Assembly (NCBI GenBank): GCA_947588745.1 | Contig: CANPYW010000012.1 | Location: 1 to 55,339 of the forward strand | Length of the DNA stretch: 55,339 bases | Reading direction: 5' to 3' | Source of the DNA: Candidatus Gastranaerophilales bacterium | GTDB lineage: Bacteria > Cyanobacteriota > Vampirovibrionia > Gastranaerophilales > Gastranaerophilaceae | Shown: one piece after another, positions 7,873 to 17,580 of the stretch | Layout of the letters: every line of letters starts with the position of its first letter | Position numbering within the stretch: the stretch's first letter is position 1 | Notes under the pieces: generated by a model | What the model was told of the DNA's origin: nothing | What the model saw: the letters and a program-made list of their open reading frames with translations, nothing else | The model's database searches: none | Made by a program: the position numbers and the translations under genes

Positions 7873-8079
7873 CTACCAACTTGCTTTTACTACACCGGGC
7901 AATAAACCTTGATGAGCCATTTTTCTTAAGCACATTCTGCAAATACCAAAATCTCTGTGAAATCCGTGAGGTCTACCGCATATCGAACATCTGTTATGCA
8001 ATCTTACTCTCGGATACTTCCCTTTTGCCGCTAATGCTTCTCTCTTCAGCTCTTTGTCTATCATTGATTTCTTAGCCAC
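7873..8079 (-). CDS. rpsZ: 30S ribosomal protein S14, zinc type
   Basis: 68 residues, slightly longer than the usual 61-residue zinc form. C31-x2-C34 and C47-x2-C50 in [12 protein letters not shown]...CRMC bind a zinc ion. This is the C+ paralogue found in Gram-positives and many deep lineages rather than the 100-residue E. coli form. It lies between rplE and rpsH as in the canonical spc order. Confidence 0.96.
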   Translation of the reverse strand: MAKKSMIDKELKREALAAKGKYPRVRLHNRCSICGRPHGFHRDFGICRMCLRKMAHQGLLPGVVKASW

Positions 8080-8096
8080 GTTATATACTCCTTTTG

Positions 8097-8648
8097 TTAT
8101 TTTTTAAATGGCATTCCAAGTGCTTTTAATAATGCTCTCGCTTCTTCATCGGTATTTGCGGTTGTTATTATTGATACGTTCATACCATGCACCGCATCCA
8201 ATTCATCGTACGAAATTTCAGGGAATAATGATTGCTCCTTTAAGCCTAATGTATAGTTTCCTCTGCCGTCAAAACTCTTTGAGCTTACACCTCTAAAGTC
8301 CCTTATTCTCGGTAATACTACACATATTAACTTTTGAAGAAAATCATACATTCTCTCCCCTCTTAACGTTACCATAGCACCTACAGGCATGCCCTCTCTT
8401 AATTTAAAAGCAGCTATAGATTTCTTAGCCTTTGTAGATAATGCTTTCTGACCTGCAATCTTTGTAAGCTGTTTTACTATGGATTCCGCTAATTTGGAAT
8501 TATGACATGCTTCACCAACCCCCATATTTAAAACAATTTTGCTTAATTTTGGAATTTGATGAACATTTTCATATTTGAATTCTTCTTGAAGTGCTTTTAC
8601 CACTTCTTCTTTATATTTATCTCTTAAACTCTTTGTTACTACTGACAT
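8097..8648 (-). CDS. rplE: 50S ribosomal protein L5
   Basis: 183 residues. [18 protein letters not shown], the [15 protein letters not shown] block and [20 protein letters not shown] are typical. L5 binds 5S rRNA and contacts the P-site tRNA. The SD ACGGAGGG is strong. The 138-nt gap upstream contains two hairpins. Confidence 0.97.
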   Translation of the reverse strand: MSVVTKSLRDKYKEEVVKALQEEFKYENVHQIPKLSKIVLNMGVGEACHNSKLAESIVKQLTKIAGQKALSTKAKKSIAAFKLREGMPVGAMVTLRGERMYDFLQKLICVVLPRIRDFRGVSSKSFDGRGNYTLGLKEQSLFPEISYDELDAVHGMNVSIITTANTDEEARALLKALGMPFKK

Positions 8649-8786
8649 TTGTTTTCCCTCCGTAGAATGTATTCCCTCTCGGAATACCCATACTTTCTCT
8701 TTTTATTCAATTATATTAAAACGAATATTAAAAAAATTTGCCATTAATTTTCGCTTCCATACAATTAAAATTCTTTGCAAAGAATA
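8649..8786 (-). promoter_or_regulatory. Structured gap between rplX and rplE
   Basis: Two perfect hairpins lie in this 138-nt gap: ATTCTTTGCAAAGAAT (8770-8785), directly after the rplX stop and followed by TTTTAATT on the coding strand, and GTATTCC/GGAATAC (8669-8687) shortly before the rplE SD. The first could attenuate transcription; the second could affect rplE translation. The role is inferred only. Confidence 0.4.
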
Positions 8787-9125
8787 CTAATCAAGCTTTT
8801 CTCCGCATTTTTTACAAACACGAACTTTTTTATTATCTATTACTTCGTATTTTATTCTTGTAGCTTTTTCGCAAGCACTGCAATATAACATAACCTTTGA
8901 AGAATCCATAGGAGCTTCAACTTTAATTAATCCGCCCTGATTTCCACCTTGAGGTTTTTGTGCTTTAGTTACAATGTTTGCACCTTCTACTATTACTTTA
9001 TTTTCGGCTGTTATAACTTTCTTTACGGAACTTACTTTGCCTTTGTCTTTTCCTGAAGTTACAACAACTTTATCTCCGCTTTTAACATGTATTGGGTGTC
9101 TTTCAACCGGTTTCTTACTTCTCAT
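8787..9125 (-). CDS. rplX: 50S ribosomal protein L24
   Basis: About 112 residues, with a KOW motif (VKSGDKVVVTSGKDKGK) that nucleates large-subunit assembly. The C-terminal part has two Cys pairs, CSAC and CKKC, forming a zinc ribbon as in many bacterial L24 proteins. The ATG at 9125 has AGGAGA upstream; a GTG one codon earlier is possible. Confidence 0.96.
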   Translation of the reverse strand: MRSKKPVERHPIHVKSGDKVVVTSGKDKGKVSSVKKVITAENKVIVEGANIVTKAQKPQGGNQGGLIKVEAPMDSSKVMLYCSACEKATRIKYEVIDNKKVRVCKKCGEKLD

Positions 9126-9135
9126 CACTTTTCTC

Positions 9136-9504
9136 CTATATTACTTCCGGAGCAAGAGAAATAATTTTCATAAAGTTCTTATCTCTAAGCTCTCTGGCTA
9201 CCGGGCCGAATACACGTGTTCCTCTCGGATTACCATCTTTATTGATTATTACAGCTGCATTTTCATCAAATCTGATTACACTGCCATCGGCACGCTTAAT
9301 GTCAGCTTTTGTTCTTACAACTACAGCTTTTACTACTTCAGATTTCTTTACAGCCATATTTGGTGTAGCATCCTTAACAGCTGCTACTATAACATCTCCT
9401 ACATGTGCATATTTCTTGTTTGAACTTCCCATTACTCGGATACATAACAATTCTTTAGCACCTGTATTATCTGCTACTTTTAGTCTTGTCTCTTGCTGTA
9501 TCAT
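9136..9504 (-). CDS. rplN: 50S ribosomal protein L14
   Basis: 122 residues, exactly the usual length. [22 protein letters not shown] and [23 protein letters not shown] are diagnostic. L14 forms part of an intersubunit bridge and contacts ribosome silencing factor. Confidence 0.98.
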   Translation of the reverse strand: MIQQETRLKVADNTGAKELLCIRVMGSSNKKYAHVGDVIVAAVKDATPNMAVKKSEVVKAVVVRTKADIKRADGSVIRFDENAAVIINKDGNPRGTRVFGPVARELRDKNFMKIISLAPEVI

Positions 9505-9533
9505 TTCTATTTTATCCTTTGAAATTACTTCAC

Positions 9534-9779
9534 TTATTTTACTTTTTCCACAATTTCAGACACAACCCAATGTTTCCCGCCTGAAATCGGTTTTGATTCA
9601 ACTATTTTTACAATATCCCCTTCAGAACATTGGTTTTGTTCATCATGAGCTTTATAATTCTTCGTTGTTTCTATGATTTTTTTATACTTCGGATGTTGGT
9701 TATATGAAGCAACTCTGACCACTGCGGTTTTATCCATCTTGTTACTTACAACAACACCTTGCTTTTCCTTTTTAGGCAT
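9534..9779 (-). CDS. rpsQ: 30S ribosomal protein S17
   Basis: 81 residues. [28 protein letters not shown] is the conserved OB-fold core that binds 16S rRNA near h11. The start overlaps the rpmC stop by 8 nt, which suggests coupling. Confidence 0.97.
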   Translation of the reverse strand: MPKKEKQGVVVSNKMDKTAVVRVASYNQHPKYKKIIETTKNYKAHDEQNQCSEGDIVKIVESKPISGGKHWVVSEIVEKVK

Positions 9780-10008
9780 TTTGTTTTACCTCTTGCTTTT
9801 CTGACTCTTTTTGAGTAATTACAGTCTTTACTCTTGCTATTGTCTTTCTTATCTCTTTCATTTGAGAGTTTGCTCTCCCTAAATCAGTAGAATTATCATA
9901 CTTATTTGTATTCTTCTTAAATCTTAAATCAAATAATTGTTTCTTATAATCCAAAATCATTTCATTAAGTTCTTGTACTGATTTTTCACGAATTTCTTCT
10001 ATTTTCAT
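9772..10008 (-). CDS. rpmC: 50S ribosomal protein L29
   Basis: 78 residues, a two-helix protein near the exit tunnel. KIEEIREKSVQELNEMILDYKKQLFDLRF is the family signature. It follows rplP by 2 nt and overlaps rpsQ by 8 nt. Confidence 0.96.
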   Translation of the reverse strand: MKIEEIREKSVQELNEMILDYKKQLFDLRFKKNTNKYDNSTDLGRANSQMKEIRKTIARVKTVITQKESEKQEVKQNA

Positions 10009-10010
10009 CG

Positions 10011-10424
10011 TTATTCACCTGTCTTCTCAACAATTTTTACTCGGATTGGAAGTTTTTGAGCAGCCAATTCAAGTGCGTGAATAGCTACATCTCTTTGCGG
10101 ATAATCAAGTTCAAATAATATTCTTCCCGGTTTAACAACGGCTACCCAATATTCGGGATTGCCTTTTCCGCTTCCCATACGAGTTTCTGCGGGTTTCTTT
10201 GTTATAGGTTTATCGGGGAATATCTTTATCCAAACATTTCCGCCTCTTTTTATCTCACGAGTCATTGCCCTTCTGGCTGCTTCTATCTGTCTGCTCGTAA
10301 TCCATGCAGGATCTAAAGACTTTAAACCGTATGAACCTGAATGTAATTCAGTACCTCTGGTTTCATGTCCTGACATTCTGCCTTTCATCATTTTACGATA
10401 TTTAGTTTTCTTAGGCATTAACAT
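10011..10424 (-). CDS. rplP: 50S ribosomal protein L16
   Basis: 137 residues. [17 protein letters not shown] matches the family N-terminus, supporting the first Met rather than the third residue. [24 protein letters not shown] is the conserved loop near the A-site and peptidyl transferase region. Confidence 0.97.
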   Translation of the reverse strand: MLMPKKTKYRKMMKGRMSGHETRGTELHSGSYGLKSLDPAWITSRQIEAARRAMTREIKRGGNVWIKIFPDKPITKKPAETRMGSGKGNPEYWVAVVKPGRILFELDYPQRDVAIHALELAAQKLPIRVKIVEKTGE

Positions 10425-10455
10425 TTTTGTTTTTCGCTCCTAATTTCTTTGCTTA

Positions 10456-11211
10456 CTAATTATTTTCTTCTTCAGCTGCAACTTGTTGCGGAGCTGATTT
10501 CTTCTTTCTTCTGCCGCCAACGGGTTTCTCTTCAAATGTGTTAGCGCCTGCTTTTTTTGCTTTGATGTTTTGGTCTGCCATTTCCCCGGGTAACAAGTTA
10601 CCTTTGAAAATCCATACTTTTACACCAATTTTACCCATTATAGTATCAGCTTCAGCAAATCCATAATCAACGTTTGCTCTTAATGTTTGCAAAGGTATTC
10701 TGCCTTCTTTTGCCCATTCGCTTCTTGCTATTTCAGCACCGCCTAAACGACCGGATACCATTACTTTTACACCTTGAGCTCCACCACGCATTGCTCTTTG
10801 CATTGCCTGCTTCATGGCTCTTCTGAATGCTATACGTTTTTCTAACTGTAATGCAATTGACTCTGCTACAAGCTGAGAATCAACATCAACTCTTGCAACT
10901 TCAACAACATCAATGGTTACTGTTTTATTTATTAACTTCGCTACTGCTGCCTTTAATTCTTCAATTCCTTGACCGCCACGACCCACAACAACTCCGGGTT
11001 TAGCTGTTACAACAGTAACTGTTACGTTCTGAGCCTTACGTGCTATCAATATTCTTGATACACCGGCTGCATATAATCTCTTTTTAACAAATTTTCTTAT
11101 TTTTGCATCTTCAGCCACAAATTCAGGGTAATCTTTTTTGGCAAACCATGTACTAAACCAAGGTTGTATTATTCCTACTCTAAATCCGGTCGGATGTGTC
11201 TTTTGTCCCAT
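10456..11211 (-). CDS. rpsC: 30S ribosomal protein S3
   Basis: 251 residues. [22 protein letters not shown] begins the protein, followed by a KH domain ([16 protein letters not shown], about 70-90) and the C-terminal S3 domain. S3 lines the mRNA entry tunnel. A charged tail of roughly 35 residues ([12 protein letters not shown]...EEENN) follows the conserved domain, a mild lineage-specific extension. Confidence 0.98.
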   Translation of the reverse strand: MGQKTHPTGFRVGIIQPWFSTWFAKKDYPEFVAEDAKIRKFVKKRLYAAGVSRILIARKAQNVTVTVVTAKPGVVVGRGGQGIEELKAAVAKLINKTVTIDVVEVARVDVDSQLVAESIALQLEKRIAFRRAMKQAMQRAMRGGAQGVKVMVSGRLGGAEIARSEWAKEGRIPLQTLRANVDYGFAEADTIMGKIGVKVWIFKGNLLPGEMADQNIKAKKAGANTFEEKPVGGRRKKKSAPQQVAAEEENN

Positions 11212-11223
11212 GTCTATTACCCT

Positions 11224-11562
11224 CTACTTTGTTTCTTTTGTTACTTTTACCGTTAAATGAGATGTACGTTTAACTCTTGCATACATTCTGCCCTGAGCTC
11301 TCGGTTTCCCTCTCTTTAACGTTCTGCTCTCATCTGCATATATCTCTGATATTTTCAAAGATTCTGCAGTTGCACCAAACTTTTCCGTTGCATTTGCCAC
11401 TGCGGCTGTTATGTTCTTTTCTACAATACGAGCTGCAAAATACGGCATAAACTTCAACATACTCATTGCGTCTGCTGCTGATTTGCCTCTTACAAGATTT
11501 ATTACTCTGCGTAACTTTCTTGCCGGCATCGTTATATCTGTTTGTCTTGCCTTAGCTTCCAT
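11224..11562 (-). CDS. rplV: 50S ribosomal protein L22
   Basis: 112 residues. PARKLRRVINLVRGKSAADAM and the C-terminal GRMYARVKRTSHLTV hairpin region, which lines the exit tunnel, are clear. It is separated from rpsS by 3 nt. Confidence 0.97.
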   Translation of the reverse strand: MEAKARQTDITMPARKLRRVINLVRGKSAADAMSMLKFMPYFAARIVEKNITAAVANATEKFGATAESLKISEIYADESRTLKRGKPRAQGRMYARVKRTSHLTVKVTKETK

Positions 11563-11565
11563 ATC

Positions 11566-11856
11566 CTATTTCCTTTTCGCTGTTTTATCTTGCCCTGCGT
11601 GGCCTCTAAACATTCTTGTAGGTGCAAATTCACCTAATCTGTGTCCTACCATGGGTTCAGATATATATACGGGTACATGTGTTTTACCGTTATATACAGC
11701 TATTGTATGTCCAACCATGTCAGGATTTTCAGGAGTAATCATAGACGCTCTGGACCAAGTCTTTATTACTCTCTTTTCTTTATTAGCATTTAGTTTATCT
11801 ATTTTTGCCTTTAAAGAGTCGTGTACATATACACCCTTTTTTAGTGAACGTGTCAT
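11566..11856 (-). CDS. rpsS: 30S ribosomal protein S19
   Basis: 96 residues. [15 protein letters not shown] and the conserved [33 protein letters not shown] block are visible in order. S19 sits in the head of the small subunit next to S13. Confidence 0.98.
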   Translation of the reverse strand: MTRSLKKGVYVHDSLKAKIDKLNANKEKRVIKTWSRASMITPENPDMVGHTIAVYNGKTHVPVYISEPMVGHRLGEFAPTRMFRGHAGQDKTAKRK

Positions 11857-11871
11857 TAATTATCTCCTTTA

Positions 11872-12699
11872 TTAGCGTTTTCTTCTTCTGACTATTAATT
11901 TATCAGATAATTTCTTTACTTTTCTTGTCTTATGCCCTAATGCAGGTTTACCCCATGGAGTCTTTGGATTTCCTCCCGGCCCTGTTTTACCTTCACCACC
12001 ACCGTGTGGGTGATCGCAAGGGTTCATTGTTACACCTCTAACAGTAGGTCTTATACCTAAATGACGTGTACGTCCTGCTTTTCCTAATTTTAAGTTTTTA
12101 AACTCGGCATTACCTAAAACGCCTACTGTAGCTAAACACTCTTTTCTTATCATTCTCATTTCGGAACTTGGCATCTTTACAGTAACATAATTACCTTCTT
12201 TAGCCATTAATTGAGCACTTCCGCCAGCAGTTCTAACTAATTTTGCACCACGTCCCGGTATTAATTCGATATTATGTACCATTGTACCTAATGGAATTAA
12301 TTCTAACGGCAATGCATTACCATTTTGTACTTCTGCCTGAGGGCCTGATACTATTACATCTCCTACTTTTATATTTTCCGGAGTTAATATATATCTCTTT
12401 TCACCATCAGCATAAAATACCAATGAAATTCTTACATTTCTGTTTGGGTCATATTCGATAGTTTTTACTGTTCCCGGTATACCGAATTTATCACGTTTGA
12501 AATCTATAATTCTATATGATTGCTTATGACCGCCGCCTTTATGACGACACGTAATTCTTCCGGTATTATTTCTGCCGGCTGTCTTTTTCTTTGACCTTAA
12601 TAATGATTTTTCCGGAAGCATTGTTGTTATTTCGGAATAATCACTTTTCATCATACCTCTTTGTCCCGGAGATGTCGGATTAATTTTTCTTATGCCCAT
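11872..12699 (-). CDS. rplB: 50S ribosomal protein L2
   Basis: 275 residues. The RNA-binding [26 protein letters not shown]-terminal region and the C-terminal [17 protein letters not shown] loop, with the functionally essential His, are both intact. L2 contacts the peptidyl transferase centre and an intersubunit bridge. Confidence 0.98.
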   Translation of the reverse strand: MGIRKINPTSPGQRGMMKSDYSEITTMLPEKSLLRSKKKTAGRNNTGRITCRHKGGGHKQSYRIIDFKRDKFGIPGTVKTIEYDPNRNVRISLVFYADGEKRYILTPENIKVGDVIVSGPQAEVQNGNALPLELIPLGTMVHNIELIPGRGAKLVRTAGGSAQLMAKEGNYVTVKMPSSEMRMIRKECLATVGVLGNAEFKNLKLGKAGRTRHLGIRPTVRGVTMNPCDHPHGGGEGKTGPGGNPKTPWGKPALGHKTRKVKKLSDKLIVRRRKR

Positions 12700-12704
12700 G
12701 GCCT

Positions 12705-13007
12705 CTATACTCCTGCTAATTCTTCAATCGGCTCGCCTTCTATTGTGACAATAGCCTTTTTACCTGACTGTGTTCTGCCGACTGAGTATCCTACTCTTTT
12801 CGCATGAGAAGGCATATACACAGTTCTTACTTTTTTTACCTTTCTGCCCGGAAATGCCAATTCTATTGCTTGTGCGATTTCTGTTTTAGTTGCATCTTTT
12901 ACAACTTCAAACGTATATTGCGAATTTGCAGTAGCTGTCATTGATTTTTCCGTTATTATCGGTCTTTTGATTATATCGTATAATCTTGCTTTATTCTCTG
13001 TACTCAT
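12705..13007 (-). CDS. rplW: 50S ribosomal protein L23
   Basis: 100 residues. [16 protein letters not shown] and [17 protein letters not shown] mark L23, which forms the docking site for trigger factor and SRP at the tunnel exit. Its start overlaps the last base of the rplD stop. Confidence 0.97.
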   Translation of the reverse strand: MSTENKARLYDIIKRPIITEKSMTATANSQYTFEVVKDATKTEIAQAIELAFPGRKVKKVRTVYMPSHAKRVGYSVGRTQSGKKAIVTIEGEPIEELAGV

Positions 13008-13642
13008 TATTTTGATAACCTCTCAGTTATTTCTAATATTGCTGCTTCCGTCATTACCAAGCTGTCTGCTTCCAATAAATCTTTTACGTTTAAGTTTAAC
13101 GGTAATATGATTTTTACATTCGGAAGATTTCTTGCGGCTAACTCTAAATTGCCGTTTTCAGCCGCTTGAGTATTGGCAATAATTAATATTTTACCTTCAG
13201 CCTTTAATGCTTTTAATGATTCAACCACTAATTTAGTTTTTGCTTCCGTAATTTCTGAAAAGTCTTTTACTAAAATGGTATTTTCCAATCTTGCGGACAA
13301 GGCCGACTTCAATGCCAATCTTCTTACTTTTTGGGGCATATCAAACGAATAATCTCTCGGCTTAGGCCCAAAAATTACACCACCACCGGCAAACAAAGGA
13401 CTTCTTATTGAACCTGCTCTCGCACGTCCCGTTCCTTTTTGTTTCCATGGTTTTCTTCCTCCGCCCGATACTTCTGCTCTTGTTTTAGCACAAGCATTTC
13501 CGCTTCTTGAGTTATTTAATTGGCGTCTTAATGCCATGTGCATTACGTGCAAATTCGGCTCTACTCCAAATACTTTATCATCAAGAGCAATCTGTCCGAC
13601 TTGCTTTCCGCTTGTATTTAATATTGAAATTTCTTTTGTCAT
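13007..13642 (-). CDS. rplD: 50S ribosomal protein L4
   Basis: 211 residues. NARSGNACAKTRAEVSG-like loop, PWKQKGTGRARAGSIRSPLF and GVIFGPKPRDYS are family hallmarks. L4 lines the exit tunnel; in E. coli it also represses the S10 operon. Confidence 0.97.
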   Translation of the reverse strand: MTKEISILNTSGKQVGQIALDDKVFGVEPNLHVMHMALRRQLNNSRSGNACAKTRAEVSGGGRKPWKQKGTGRARAGSIRSPLFAGGGVIFGPKPRDYSFDMPQKVRRLALKSALSARLENTILVKDFSEITEAKTKLVVESLKALKAEGKILIIANTQAAENGNLELAARNLPNVKIILPLNLNVKDLLEADSLVMTEAAILEITERLSK

Positions 13643-13716
13643 AATTTATTTCCCTTATTTTTGGTTTTTATTTTCGAACTATATTCCCTCGAATTTTCGT
13701 TCGTTAAAAAACCTGA

Positions 13717-14352
13717 CTAATTCCATTTAACTCTTGATGGTACGACTGTTACTAATTTACCTTCCGGCCCAGGTACAGAACCCTTTATCAACAACAAATT
13801 GTTTTCTTTATCGACTCTGACAACTGTCAATTTTGTTATTGTTACACGTTCATTGCCCATGTGTCCGGCCATTCTTTTACCTTTAATTACTCGTCCTGGT
13901 GTTGTACCTGCACCAATAGAACCCGGTTCTCTATGATTTTTTGAACCATGAGCCATTGGCCCACGTCCAAAATTCCATCTTTTTACAGTTCCTTGAAATC
14001 CTTTTCCGATTGATGTACCGGTAACATCAACTTTTATACCTTCTGAAAGTATACTAACATCTATTTTTTGACCTACAGCATACTTTTCAGGATCATCAAG
14101 TCTAAATTCTTGTAAATGTCTAAAATTTTCTAATCCGTTTTTCTTTAAATGACCTAATTCAGCTTTTGTTAAATGTTTTTCTTTTCCCGGTTTTAAACCT
14201 ACTTGTATAGCATTATAACCTTCTGAATCAACAGTTTTTATTTGTGTTACTGTTAACGGATCAACTTTTATTACTGTTACGGGAATTGCAAGACCCTCTT
14301 GATTGAATACTTGCGTCATCCCAAGTTTTTCACCTATTACTCCCAGTGTCAT
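13717..14352 (-). CDS. rplC: 50S ribosomal protein L3
   Basis: 211 residues. GEKLGMTQVFNQEGLAIPVTVI at the N-terminus and the RWNFGRGPMAHGSKNHREPGSIGAGTTPGRV extension that reaches toward the peptidyl transferase centre are clear. A 105-nt gap separates it from rpsJ. Confidence 0.98.
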   Translation of the reverse strand: MTLGVIGEKLGMTQVFNQEGLAIPVTVIKVDPLTVTQIKTVDSEGYNAIQVGLKPGKEKHLTKAELGHLKKNGLENFRHLQEFRLDDPEKYAVGQKIDVSILSEGIKVDVTGTSIGKGFQGTVKRWNFGRGPMAHGSKNHREPGSIGAGTTPGRVIKGKRMAGHMGNERVTITKLTVVRVDKENNLLLIKGSVPGPEGKLVTVVPSRVKWN

Positions 14353-14457
14353 ATTTCACCTTTCTTTTGTGAGCGCTACGTTCTCTGCTTGCCTCGTAGA
14401 TCACATTCAATTTATTTGGAGTTTCCTCTATTAAATTGTATGTGTCTGTTAAAACTT

Positions 14458-14775
14458 CTACAGTTTAACCTCGATATCTACTCCGGCAGGCAAATCCATT
14501 CTCGTCAGTTCTTCTGTTGTTTGTGCTGTCGGATCATATATATCTATGATTCTCTTGTGTATTCTCATCTCGAAATGTTCTCTTGACTTTTTGTCAACAT
14601 GCGGAGATCTTAATACACAATACAAACGACGCTTTGTTGGTAAAGGAACAGGCCCTGCTACTCTTGCTTCTGTTCTTTTTACAACATCTACGATTTTGCT
14701 TGCAGATAAATCAATCAATTTATGATCGTATGCTTTCAAACAAACTCTGATTCTTTGTTGCTTGCTTTCGTTCAT
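14458..14775 (-). CDS. rpsJ: 30S ribosomal protein S10
   Basis: 105 residues. [23 protein letters not shown] and [26 protein letters not shown] are diagnostic. S10 is the first gene of the operon. The usual upstream genes (rpsL, rpsG, fusA, tuf) are not adjacent here. SD AAAAGGAAG precedes the ATG. Confidence 0.98.
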   Translation of the reverse strand: MNESKQQRIRVCLKAYDHKLIDLSASKIVDVVKRTEARVAGPVPLPTKRRLYCVLRSPHVDKKSREHFEMRIHKRIIDIYDPTAQTTEELTRMDLPAGVDIEVKL

Positions 14776-14873
14776 TTCAACTTCCTTTTTACTACAACTT
14801 TGCTTCGGCTTATTATGTTTCCTAATTCATCTGTTTTCGGCAGAAAAGCACACATTTACACCTTAGCTATTTT

Positions 14874-14902
14874 ACTCTATATTAAACATTTTCTATAGTC
14901 AA
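14874..14902 (-). promoter_or_regulatory. Promoter of the S10 ribosomal operon
   Basis: On the minus strand TTGACT (14902-14897) and TAGAGT (14879-14874) are separated by 17 nt. This gives an mRNA leader of roughly 90 nt before rpsJ. The -10 matches the consensus at four of six positions. Confidence 0.5.
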
Positions 14903-15042
14903 TAAATATTTTCCTTAACTCAATATTTTACTTAATATTTCTTCATTTTATCAAAAAACTCTTGACATTTAGGACAACAATCTGTTTCCTTTACTCAATA
15001 AAGTTTTTAGTTTTATATATAAGAATTTTTGTTAATTTATTT

Positions 15043-16287
15043 TTAAACTCTGTTTCTTACGACCAATACGTTACTTACAGAGGCAGAATATTTAATATTA
15101 GTTCCGTTATGGACTTTTCCGCTTTCATACATTACTGTAGAGCTGCCGCCATCCAAATTTATCGCTTCATAGCAGCCTAAATTTTCCATTATTTTGGCAA
15201 GTTCAGCCAATGTAACTCCGCTGCTTCCTTCTTTTCGCCCGTCAATTGTTACTATTATCAAAACATTATTTTTTGTATATCCCAAAGCTGTCCGAGGATT
15301 TCGTCCTTTTATGGAATTTAATTTTTCTGCAGCAGCATCAATATATATTTTTCCCTTTTTTAACAAATATGGGCCGCCGCTTATTATATTACTAACATCA
15401 AGCCACTGCGGATTTAAGCTGTATTCAGCCTTAATCGTTTCTCCCAATTCAAATTTATCTGCAATTTCTTTAGGGGCAGATACAGCATAACCGTCAGAAG
15501 GAATTATTACCGGATAGCTGGAAATTGCCACTATCACATCATCTTTAACCGCAATATTTTTTATTGATTTATCGGATTTAGGAGAACGCACACCCCATTT
15601 ATTTGTGTACAAAATAACTTCATTATGCATCATTCTTGGTCTGTTAATATTGTTTATGGTTGCTTTTATTTTATTACTGCTTAATATACCGTTAAATCCT
15701 ATTCTCTCGGTTTTATAGCAATTATCACCTATGCCAAATGCAGCTCTGTTATATATAGGCCCGGATATTATCTCATTATTTATAACCAGTGTACCTAAAG
15801 GAGTACCAGTATCCTGCTTAAAATATGTTCCGTTGACGGCTAATATTGCTTTTGTTCTGTTTGCAATAACACCTATATTTGATTTTGAATGCATTTTATC
15901 TGATGATAATTGCGGTAAAACTTCAAGTTTAGGATTTACATTTCGATTTATTTCAGAAACATTGATTAATACCCTTCTTGAATTTATGTATTTAACCAAT
16001 TTTACATAGACAACACCTTTTGAAAGTTCTTTTATCTCGTTTTTTCCGTACTTAGCCCTTAATTCATTTTTCCAATTTATTTCCGACAAAAAAAGAGCAT
16101 CATCAGATTGCTCTTTCAATATACTATTTTTCTGTATATAACCTTCCAACAAAGTTCCTGCTTCATACACATCTTTGGTCATACTTTGAGCGGAGAAAAT
16201 CACTATCGACACAAATAATAACCATATTTTTAAAGTAACTTTCCCATAGCTGAATATTCTTATGTTCGGCTGCAAGTATGAAAGCAT
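15043..16287 (-). CDS. Phosphodiester glycosidase (NAGPA) family, membrane-anchored
   Basis: 414 residues with an N-terminal hydrophobic segment (about 19-35, KIWLLFVSIVIFSAQS) that acts as a signal or anchor. The C-terminal domain (about 150-410) belongs to the NAGPA / exopolysaccharide family (PF09992). Conserved blocks are AVNGTYF, RNPRTALGYTKNNVLIIVTIDGR and YEAINLDGGSSTVMY. Members hydrolyse GlcNAc-1-phosphodiester-like bonds, and bacterial forms act on cell-envelope glycans. It lies alone between the ribosomal operon and a divergent gene. The substrate is unknown. Confidence 0.85.
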   Translation of the reverse strand: MLSYLQPNIRIFSYGKVTLKIWLLFVSIVIFSAQSMTKDVYEAGTLLEGYIQKNSILKEQSDDALFLSEINWKNELRAKYGKNEIKELSKGVVYVKLVKYINSRRVLINVSEINRNVNPKLEVLPQLSSDKMHSKSNIGVIANRTKAILAVNGTYFKQDTGTPLGTLVINNEIISGPIYNRAAFGIGDNCYKTERIGFNGILSSNKIKATINNINRPRMMHNEVILYTNKWGVRSPKSDKSIKNIAVKDDVIVAISSYPVIIPSDGYAVSAPKEIADKFELGETIKAEYSLNPQWLDVSNIISGGPYLLKKGKIYIDAAAEKLNSIKGRNPRTALGYTKNNVLIIVTIDGRKEGSSGVTLAELAKIMENLGCYEAINLDGGSSTVMYESGKVHNGTNIKYSASVSNVLVVRNRV

Positions 16288-16428
16288 TTTTTATTCCTTA
16301 TACTACAATTGTAACATATTTTTGATATTATTTCCAGTGTTTTTTGTGATTTATGAAGAAAAAATAAGAGATTATTAAAAACAAATATTCGTAGTAAAAT
16401 ATATTTTATATAGTCAGTGAGAGAAATT

Positions 16429-16845
16429 ATGAGAGATATAGCAGCAAAATATTTTAAAGAAGGATATTCCTGTTCAGAATCAATAGTACAAGCAGCAATT
16501 GATAAGGGTTATACACCCAAAGAGTTTTTATGTGCCGCAACACCTTTTTCGGGTGGAATGGGCGTTAGATGTTTATGTGGATCTGTTGCCGGTTCACAAA
16601 TAGTAATTGGTTCTTTGTATGGCAAAAATGACAATTCCGACGGGATGAAAGCAAGAAAAATTGCGAAAGAATTTAATGAAAATTTTGCAAAAAAATATAA
16701 AGTTAATTGCTGTAAAATACTTTCCTCCGGATTTGAGTTTCATTCTAAAGAAAGAAAAGCTCATTGTTTGAATATAATAATCGATGCAGCCGATATATTG
16801 GAAAAAGTAATAGAAAATGCCAAAATAGAAGTTCCCAGCAAATAG
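16429..16845 (+). CDS. C-GCAxxG-C-C family (Cys-rich redox) protein
   Basis: About 138 residues. The family cysteine pattern is visible: C15 in GYSCSESI, C35, C48 and C50 in GVRCLCGSVAGSQIVIG, C94-C95 and C113. These proteins are thought to bind a redox metal cofactor and often sit near oxidoreductases or cytochrome-type systems; their reaction is unknown. An upstream GTG at 16417 is in frame, but the ATG at 16429 fits the family start. It is followed closely by a methyltransferase gene. Confidence 0.85.
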   Translation: MRDIAAKYFKEGYSCSESIVQAAIDKGYTPKEFLCAATPFSGGMGVRCLCGSVAGSQIVIGSLYGKNDNSDGMKARKIAKEFNENFAKKYKVNCCKILSSGFEFHSKERKAHCLNIIIDAADILEKVIENAKIEVPSK

Positions 16846-16858
16846 GAAAGGTATTATA

Positions 16859-17566
16859 ATGGAATATTCTTACAATTATAAAGAAGCTTTAAAACTTCTG
16901 GAACTCATCGCAAATAATTACAATAAGTTTATTATTAAATTAATTTCAGGGGCAATTAAACAATATAACTGCTCTCATATTTTAGACTATGGTTGTTCAG
17001 ACGGATTTTTTATAAGAGAATTAAACAAACAAATAAATAATATTCAAATTGAAGGTTTAGAGCCGGATAATAATTCAAGAATAGAATGCAGCAAAGCAAA
17101 TATCAAAACATACAAAGAATTATCGGACTGCGAACAAACTTTTGATATGATTTATATGTTAAGCGTTTTGGAACACATTCAAAATGATATTGCTGCATTA
17201 AAAGAAGTTTATAACAAGCTGGAAAAAAATGGAGTTCTTATTATATATGTTCCCGCTTTTATGTTCTTATTCTCATCTATAGACAGAAAATCAGACCATT
17301 ATAGACGCTACACCCTCAATGAATTAAAAAGCAAAATAGAAAATGCGGGTTTTACAATTAAAGAAATCAAATATTGTGACTCTGTCGGTATATTAGCAAG
17401 TATATTATATAAATTGAAAGAAAAATTTTTTGGGGACAATAATGGTGAATTTGCAGACTGGCAGGTAAAAATATATGATTTTTTGTATCCTTTAAACAGG
17501 ATACTAGATAAATTATTCTTCTCACAGCTGCTAGGGAAAAATATATATGCAATAGCTGTTAAATAA
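16859..17566 (+). CDS. Class I SAM-dependent methyltransferase
   Basis: 235 residues. The Rossmann SAM-binding motif HILDYGCSDGFFIREL is at about 40-55, followed by EGLEPD (acidic ribose contact) and the YMLSVLEHIQND motif typical of type-11/23 methyltransferases. The C-terminal part (YRRYTLNELKSKIENAGFTIKEI) is also typical. The substrate cannot be deduced. AGGAAAGG-type SD is present. It precedes a membrane protein gene by 14 nt, so the two may act together, for instance on a lipid or glycan. Confidence 0.85.
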   Translation: MEYSYNYKEALKLLELIANNYNKFIIKLISGAIKQYNCSHILDYGCSDGFFIRELNKQINNIQIEGLEPDNNSRIECSKANIKTYKELSDCEQTFDMIYMLSVLEHIQNDIAALKEVYNKLEKNGVLIIYVPAFMFLFSSIDRKSDHYRRYTLNELKSKIENAGFTIKEIKYCDSVGILASILYKLKEKFFGDNNGEFADWQVKIYDFLYPLNRILDKLFFSQLLGKNIYAIAVK

Positions 17567-17580
17567 AATAGGGAAATATT

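Noticed and set aside
9092-9676. 194-codon plus-strand frame over rpsQ/rplN/rplX
   Set aside because: It is antisense to three certain ribosomal genes.
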